A stretch of 24,196 nt of DNA. Origin: Caulochytrium protostelioides. Lineage: Eukaryota > Chytridiomycota > Caulochytriomycetes > Caulochytriales > Caulochytriaceae. Positions 19,220-24,196 of this stretch are shown piece after piece; within the stretch, counting starts at the first letter, position 1; each line of letters begins with the position of its first letter. Under the pieces are notes generated by a model. That model did no database searches. It was not told the DNA's origin and saw only the letters and a list, made by a program, of their open reading frames with translations. The stretch spans positions 1 to 24,196 of the forward strand of contig ML014348.1 of the NCBI GenBank assembly GCA_003615045.1, in the 5' to 3' direction. The position numbers were made by a program, and so were the translations under genes.

Positions 19220-19365
19220 ATGGTAGCCGCCGGCGCCGGTTTACGCCGCGAAGCGCTCAGGGGTCCTCCCGCATTGCCCTCCGCCTCAACCCCTCCCGTG
19301 GCGTCATCGGCGTCAGCGGCGGCGGCGGCGGCGACGGCATCGCACCGAGCGATGGCCGCGACCAT
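18763..19365 (-). CDS. Doubtful hypothetical ORF, antisense to the BCAS3 5' end
   Basis: This frame runs 200 codons from ATG at 19365 to TGA at 18763. The last 110 or so residues (below nt 19100) have a balanced composition unlike the Arg/Pro shadows elsewhere, for example G-S-F-Q-V-N-T-V-L-K-G-G and L-V-A-T-L-V-T-L-D-F. The first 50 codons lie opposite the start of the BCAS3 gene and are Ala-rich, as expected of an antisense shadow. I recognise no family. It could be a small real gene starting at an inner ATG (about 18969 or 18981), one exon of a spliced gene, or chance in a lower-GC spacer. Confidence 0.22.
   Translation of the reverse strand: MVAAIARCDAVAAAAAADADDATGGVEAEGNAGGPLSASRRKPAPAATIQDDRSIDQLIDRPGSAAAVCSAGAAPAATATATAIDYNNKDDLSAKAGWSDAETADQPTKRVRRVVTLPQNVECSSGLSMDAGMDSDGRSFDLSGARIVAWRQHNGSLDGSFQVNTVLKGGNAHLVTGIPRLVATLVTLDFSAFERVHRLR
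19183..19210. repeat. GATC/TCGA palindromic repeat
   Basis: CGATCGATCA and TGATCGATCG face each other across an AC spacer, then further TCGA units follow. It lies immediately upstream of the BCAS3 ATG, so it would be in the promoter or 5' leader. Confidence 0.8.
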
Positions 19366-22300
19366 GGACGGGACCGCGACGGATCCTGGACACGATGAGC
19401 ACGTGCTGCACTTCCGCGAGCCGGGCGCGGCCGCGGCCGCCTATGTCGCCCAGCGTCCGCGCCGCGTCCCAGGCCAGCTCGTGCAGCCTCCGTCGACGCT
19501 CGCAACCATCGGTACCTACATGAACCACTTTGCGACCACGATTACGAACGCCGCCATGGGTCACGCCTCGGCGGCCGCCCAGGGTAATGCGGCGTTGCCG
19601 GCCGTCCATCCGGCGGCGACGACGGCCATGACAGCGCCTCCAGACGCGGCATTATCACAGACCATCGCTGGTGTCGAGGAGACGCCGCTCAGCCCGACCA
19701 CTGTGCTCGTCGCCCAATTCGTCCAGGCCGGCGCGTGGGCCTCGCAGTGCCCCGGTCTCGGCCACTCGCCTTCGCACGCCACGTTCCTGCTCTTGGGTCT
19801 ACCGAACGCGGTCCAGATCTGGGATATCTCGGCGCTCCACCAGGCCGCCGTCCAGCGGTTCTGCCTCCCGACACCGGGGCCTGTCTACCATGTGGCTCTG
19901 CTCTCTCCGACGCCCACGCAGCGCGGCGGCCTGCTGTATACGATCGGCCCCTCCACGGCAACGGTTGCCTCAGGACCGGTGTCGCTCTCGCCACCCGCCC
20001 AGACCGCGACCGCCACCACAGCGACGGCGTCAGCGGCTTCCTCGGGCGTCACGACGTCAGCTTCACCGTCTAGGCAACACCGCATCGTACTGTACGATCT
20101 TGCTGAGGCTCGGCCGCGCAAGACGATCCGGTTTGCCGATGAATTGATCTTGACTTTGGTGGCGAATGATAACCACCTAGTGGTGGTGACGGCCGCAGCA
20201 GCGGCCGCAGCTGCGATCGATTCGACCGCTTCCTCGAGCGACGCCGACGCCGCATTGAGTGCAGGACGCATGGGTTATGTCTTTACGCACGACCTTGTGC
20301 GTGTCGGTTCGCTTCCGTATCTCATGGCTTGCCCAACCGCCTCGGCGTCTCCGTCTCACCCATCACCCGAGCCCCCTGAGGCAGAGCGCCCGGTCTCCAC
20401 GCCGAGTCCGCCGCTCGCCGCTGCGGGTGTCGAAACCGCGTCCACCGCCACGCCCTCGGCGGATCTGGCGGGACCCCTGGCTATGACCGGTGCTTCTCCG
20501 CCGGTCAGTAGCCAGGGAAAACCTCGCACCTCGGGCCTTATGGCTATCGATCTGGGCTCACGGTTTCTGCTCTACGCGACCCAGCCGCCCGCGCCTTGCT
20601 CCCTTTCCCGGCGGCACGCCCACGCTACCTCGCCTCTAGGCAGCTTCGTGGGGGCCGAAGCTCGTGGACCCATTGATCTAGCAGGAGGCCATCGCCACGG
20701 CGGTCCGGACCACGCGATGGCCGCCATGGCACCGGGCGGAATCGTCTATGGGCCCAGCGGCCTCGATCACGACGAAAGCGCGTCCGACAGCTCGAGCGAC
20801 AGCGACGATGCGGGTGGACACCATTCGCGCCACAGGCATCACCGTCGCCGGAACCGTCACCATCGCGGCGCCCCCGACGTTCCTGACGAGGACGCCGTCG
20901 CGGCGTACGGCAAGATGGCCGGTCGTGTGGCCAAAGATTTGGCCGGCGGCGTCAAGACACTTGGCGGGAAGGGTCTGGCCGCCATTGCAACGTACTTCCA
21001 GCCGACGACACCGGCTTCCGGCACATCTGCTGTCCCTGGGCAAGGTGCGGCGCCAGGCGCTTCAGAAAGTGCTGGGATGGCCCGCGGGCAGGAAGTCATG
21101 GTCGCACCGCGCAGCTTACCCGAAGCCGCTCGCGGTCATCTGCTCCTCGTGGATATGGCGGCCTATCCGTCGTCATCGTCGTCGTCGTCAACACCGTCGA
21201 GTGCAGTGAGCGCCGCAGCAGCCGAATCGGCTATTGTGGCGCATTGGAAGGCTCATACGAACGCGATTGCGCTGGTCAAGTTTGCACCGGCGGGAACGCG
21301 GTTTCTGACGGCGAGCGCCCATGGTACTGCGTTCTATGTGTGGGATCTGTTACAGTCGTTGCCGCCGATGCACGCGCATAGCGGTGGGAGCCGCGGGCCT
21401 CCTGCCGAACTATCCGCTGCTTCCGCTACAACGGGCTACAACGGGTCCCCCGCTCACGTCCATCGCCCCGCGGCGATTGGGACGCCGCAATGTGTGTACA
21501 AACTAGAGCGTGGGTATCGCCAGGTGCTCGTGGAAAGTGCCGCGTGGTCGCTGGACGCCCACTGGGTCAGCGTCTTGACCGCCCACGGGACCGCCCACTT
21601 CTATCCCGTCGGGTTTATGCCGCCGCCCGTGGCCTCGGCCGCACGCGGTTCACCCTCGGTGGTGTCAGCCGCCACGTCGTCTGCCGTCTCGTCGACAGCC
21701 TCCGTCGCCCCGTTAGATGGCCTGCATGGCGGACGGCCACGGGGCTCGCCGGGCAGTCTGCAGCATCAGCGGGATGCCGACACGGCGCAGGACCGCCGCG
21801 CGCTTCAGCTCGACGTCATGAATGGACTCGTCGAGCCACCGCGACTCGGCGTCCACACGCTGCTGCACCGGCTCTTGCGGCCCGAGGTCCTTTCGGTCTC
21901 GCGCAACCCGATCGGCAACGCCTCCGTGTGGGTCTGTCCGAGCGCCTGCAAGCTTCGCCAACCCGACCTACCCGCGCTCGGGCCGTCCACGATGCAGCTC
22001 GGTGGCCGACGCGCCCCGGCGCCACTCTTCTTTTGCGTCGAGCCCAAGCCTCGTGTGCCGCCGATCCCCCACCAGCACCGCTCGCACCACCCACATCACC
22101 ACGGTTCTGCTGCCACGTCCACCATGCCATCCTCCGCGGGGTCGGGATCGGGCGCGCGTCCCCGGCGTCGGAGTGCGGCGCCGGACGCCGGCGGAACGGA
22201 CAAGGCAGGATTGCTGGCCGACGGATCCCTGGTGAGCGACCGCGGGGCGGCCGCAGAGGATCGCGCAGACGAGACGCCGCCCGACAGTCGTCTGTTCCTG

Positions 22301-24016
22301 CGGTTCCATCGCCAGCGCATCCTTCTCTTTCATCCGAAGGGTCATCTCAAGCTGGTCAACCTGGATATGGAGACGCACGCGATCTGGTGGTGGGAGCAGC
22401 AGCGGCGTCAGTCATCCCAGTCGCACCGCGCGGTCCTGCCGATCCCGGTTACGTGCGCTCCAACCTCTGCGACCACGGAAGCCACCACCCCGCTCATAGC
22501 GAGCGCCAACGCGTTGGGTAGTGGCCCAAACACCGCGTCGAGTGGGACGCCCGGTGCAGCGCCGTCGCTTCTCCCTGCGGGCTCCGGCACCACCGCCGCA
22601 ATGAAGACCCCGCCGTCGAGCCAGCCGGATGCGGACGCGGATGCGGACGCGACGGCCACGGCCGCCGCCGCTACTGCTGCGAGGACGGCCACCGCCGCTA
22701 CGTCGGGCACCGCCGTGGATTCCGGGGTAGTCCCGTCTACGACAAGTGACCTGGCCGCCTCGTCTTCCCCTCCGCCGCCAGCGCCCCCTGCCATCGCGTA
22801 CTCGCCGTCACCGCCGACGCCACCCTCACGGTTCCTCGCTTCGGCACTCCCGATCCTGTCAGCCGGCGCGCAGGCTCTGCGCAAAAAGACGACCAACATA
22901 GTCGCCTACACGGCGAGCGTGGCTGCGCCCCCGCCCCCGCCGGTGCGTCTTCTCGTGAACGAATGCATGGTGTGGGATCTGTACGGACACGACGCGGCCG
23001 AAATGACCGCCCGGCGCTATGGCGCGGCCCCGCCGCTCACCGCCCCCGACGTCCTCGAACTCTTCACGGTGCCCATGGCTGCGCTGCCCGCGACGCCGCC
23101 CTTTCCAGTCTCCGGCGCATCACCGGTCGGCGTCCGCGCGGGGTCCGCCGGTAGCAAGCCCGCGGCGGGCGATCGTCCGGGAACCGGTGTCCATGCGGCC
23201 AGTGCGCATGCGTGGAGTCACGCGATCGAGACGACGACCTACGACGCGGCCGCTGTGGCGCCGCCGCTCTGGAAAGACCGCCGGTTTGTGTTCCAGATCT
23301 ACCAGCACGCGACGCCGACCGAAACCGCGGCGGGCGCCGTCATTACGGCCCGCGCTGACTCGGACTCGGCCTCGGACTCGGACTCAGGCTCAGACTCGGC
23401 CCTCGATGCAGACGGCGCGACAAATCCGCAGACCCGATCTGGCCTGAGCCGCGACCGCCGCGGCCGCCGCCGTCGGGCCACGGGCGCCGGGCCGGAGGCC
23501 GGCGATGGCGCGTTCGGCAGCGACGATGCGTCTCTCGGTCCTGACCTGGATGACCTGCCTCCGACGCGGACGCTGGTGCTGAAGCGCGAGCTGCTGCCGC
23601 CGCCGTCCCACGCCAGCGCCGGCATCGACGGCACGCAGCGACGGACGCGGTTGGTATCCGAAAGCGGCGCGGCCCGTGGCCGCATGGCGCCCGCTGCGGC
23701 GTCCCTGGCGCCGTCCGTGGACGGCGCCGGCGCCCTCAGCCATGCGCTCTCGTCGGCGATGGATGATCCGCTCGACCGCGCCGCGGCGGAACCCACGGCG
23801 GCGGTGACCCATTTCGTCTCGGCCCAGACACCTGCGCCGCTGGCGTTTGACGACCATCTGGCGGACTTCGTGCCACGTGACGTGGGGATCCCCGACGACG
23901 GCGCGGTGCCCGCCGCCAACGACGGCGCTCCGGCGGCGGCAGCGCCCGCCAATACGGCGCTGTCCATTCCCACGCTGGAAGCGGCAACACCAATCGCTTC
24001 CGAGCCGGTCGCGTAA
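19220..24016 (+). CDS. BCAS3/PHAF2-like WD40 protein (autophagy-related propeller)
   Basis: A single open frame of 1598 codons ends at TAA 24014-24016, with no intron evident. ATG 19220 is the first start, in weak context. ATG 19352 and especially 19367 (ACC-ATG-G) are better; the conserved part begins well after all three. Propeller strands appear as F-L-L-L-G-L-P-N-A-V-Q-I-W-D-I (about residues 190-203), D-E-L-I-L-T-L-V-A-N (about 305) and Y-V-F-T-H-D-L. A-Y-G-K-M-A-G-R followed by G-V-K-T-L-G (about 560-580), then H-W-K-A-H-T-N-A-I-A-L-V-K-F-A-P (about 674), C-V-Y-K-L-E-R-G and G-T-A-H-F-Y match the order of blocks in BCAS3. Long Ala/Ser/Thr/Pro-rich inserts separate the blades, making it much longer than human BCAS3 (about 900 residues). 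A Ser/Asp repeat lies at nt 23358-23405. Known role: with PHAF1/MCRIP-type partner it binds phosphoinositides at the forming autophagosome. The family call is good; orthology is inferred. Confidence 0.78.
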   Translation: MVAAGAGLRREALRGPPALPSASTPPVASSASAAAAAATASHRAMAATMDGTATDPGHDEHVLHFREPGAAAAAYVAQRPRRVPGQLVQPPSTLATIGTYMNHFATTITNAAMGHASAAAQGNAALPAVHPAATTAMTAPPDAALSQTIAGVEETPLSPTTVLVAQFVQAGAWASQCPGLGHSPSHATFLLLGLPNAVQIWDISALHQAAVQRFCLPTPGPVYHVALLSPTPTQRGGLLYTIGPSTATVASGPVSLSPPAQTATATTATASAASSGVTTSASPSRQHRIVLYDLAEARPRKTIRFADELILTLVANDNHLVVVTAAAAAAAAIDSTASSSDADAALSAGRMGYVFTHDLVRVGSLPYLMACPTASASPSHPSPEPPEAERPVSTPSPPLAAAGVETASTATPSADLAGPLAMTGASPPVSSQGKPRTSGLMAIDLGSRFLLYATQPPAPCSLSRRHAHATSPLGSFVGAEARGPIDLAGGHRHGGPDHAMAAMAPGGIVYGPSGLDHDESASDSSSDSDDAGGHHSRHRHHRRRNRHHRGAPDVPDEDAVAAYGKMAGRVAKDLAGGVKTLGGKGLAAIATYFQPTTPASGTSAVPGQGAAPGASESAGMARGQEVMVAPRSLPEAARGHLLLVDMAAYPSSSSSSSTPSSAVSAAAAESAIVAHWKAHTNAIALVKFAPAGTRFLTASAHGTAFYVWDLLQSLPPMHAHSGGSRGPPAELSAASATTGYNGSPAHVHRPAAIGTPQCVYKLERGYRQVLVESAAWSLDAHWVSVLTAHGTAHFYPVGFMPPPVASAARGSPSVVSAATSSAVSSTASVAPLDGLHGGRPRGSPGSLQHQRDADTAQDRRALQLDVMNGLVEPPRLGVHTLLHRLLRPEVLSVSRNPIGNASVWVCPSACKLRQPDLPALGPSTMQLGGRRAPAPLFFCVEPKPRVPPIPHQHRSHHPHHHGSAATSTMPSSAGSGSGARPRRRSAAPDAGGTDKAGLLADGSLVSDRGAAAEDRADETPPDSRLFLRFHRQRILLFHPKGHLKLVNLDMETHAIWWWEQQRRQSSQSHRAVLPIPVTCAPTSATTEATTPLIASANALGSGPNTASSGTPGAAPSLLPAGSGTTAAMKTPPSSQPDADADADATATAAAATAARTATAATSGTAVDSGVVPSTTSDLAASSSPPPPAPPAIAYSPSPPTPPSRFLASALPILSAGAQALRKKTTNIVAYTASVAAPPPPPVRLLVNECMVWDLYGHDAAEMTARRYGAAPPLTAPDVLELFTVPMAALPATPPFPVSGASPVGVRAGSAGSKPAAGDRPGTGVHAASAHAWSHAIETTTYDAAAVAPPLWKDRRFVFQIYQHATPTETAAGAVITARADSDSASDSDSGSDSALDADGATNPQTRSGLSRDRRGRRRRATGAGPEAGDGAFGSDDASLGPDLDDLPPTRTLVLKRELLPPPSHASAGIDGTQRRTRLVSESGAARGRMAPAAASLAPSVDGAGALSHALSSAMDDPLDRAAAEPTAAVTHFVSAQTPAPLAFDDHLADFVPRDVGIPDDGAVPAANDGAPAAAAPANTALSIPTLEAATPIASEPVA
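23358..23405 (+). repeat. GACTCG hexamer repeat encoding Ser-Asp
   Basis: Tandem GACTCG/GCCTCG/GGCTCA units in frame give an alternating Asp-Ser stretch, with acidic and potentially casein-kinase-type sites, near the C-terminal third of the BCAS3-like protein. Confidence 0.85.
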
Positions 24017-24113
24017 GGAGATTTCATCACGCTTCCATCATGCTTGCACCCCAACGCTCGCTCGCCGAAGCCCATCCCTGGCCAGCCAACCCTACTGTTG
24101 CCAGATTATCACT

Positions 24114-24120
<7 letters not shown>

Positions 24121-24196
<76 letters not shown>
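24121..24196 (+). repeat. (TC)n microsatellite, at least 38 units, open at the window end
   Basis: Uninterrupted TC dinucleotides run from 24121 to the last base. The array begins about 105 bp after the BCAS3 stop and its right end is outside the window. If the contig ends here, it may mark an assembly break. Confidence 0.97.

Overview
This is a GC-rich eukaryotic nuclear window, most likely from a fungus. The best lineage marker is a bZIP factor whose basic region matches the Gcn4/CPC-1 type. Other pointers are short GT-AG introns (134, 205 and 207 nt), very long genes with no visible intron, and a decayed Fanzor (eukaryotic TnpB-like) gene of a kind known from early-diverging zoosporic fungi. 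I suspect a high-GC chytrid or blastocladiomycete, but the sequence alone does not prove this.

Layout. Positions 1-309 (+) hold the 3' end of a small heat-shock protein (Hsp20) gene. Positions 403-930 (+) hold a degenerate Fanzor-like relic, wedged between the Hsp20 stop and the convergent 3' end of a Gcn4-like bZIP gene (1069-2538, -). Upstream of the bZIP start lies about 2.4 kb in which the bZIP-sense strand is almost free of ATG; its nearest out-of-frame ATG opens a six-codon upstream ORF. From there to about 10.4 kb I find no credible gene: this is GC-rich, low-complexity DNA with pentanucleotide arrays and two strong perfect inverted repeats.

Positions 10429-12046 (+) carry a three-exon gene that I reconstruct from splice sites and phase; its product resembles the SAC3/GANP/THP3 helical-PCI family. 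It converges, 49 bp apart, on a two-exon CFD1/NUBP2 gene (12096-13147, -), a cytosolic Fe-S cluster assembly scaffold. Positions 13970-17578 (-) encode a 1202-residue C2H2 zinc-finger regulator with a Crz1/Azf1-like look. About 1.6 kb separates it from a divergent, very long BCAS3/PHAF2-type WD40 gene (19220-24016, +). The window ends inside a (TC)n microsatellite.

Functional picture. The neighbours do not form a pathway cluster; they are ordinary housekeeping and regulatory genes: stress chaperone, amino-acid-control transcription factor, mRNA-processing/export factor, Fe-S assembly ATPase, zinc-finger regulator and autophagy-related propeller. The most interesting items are the Fanzor relic, the ATG-depleted region upstream of the Gcn4-like gene, and the hairpin-bearing gene desert.
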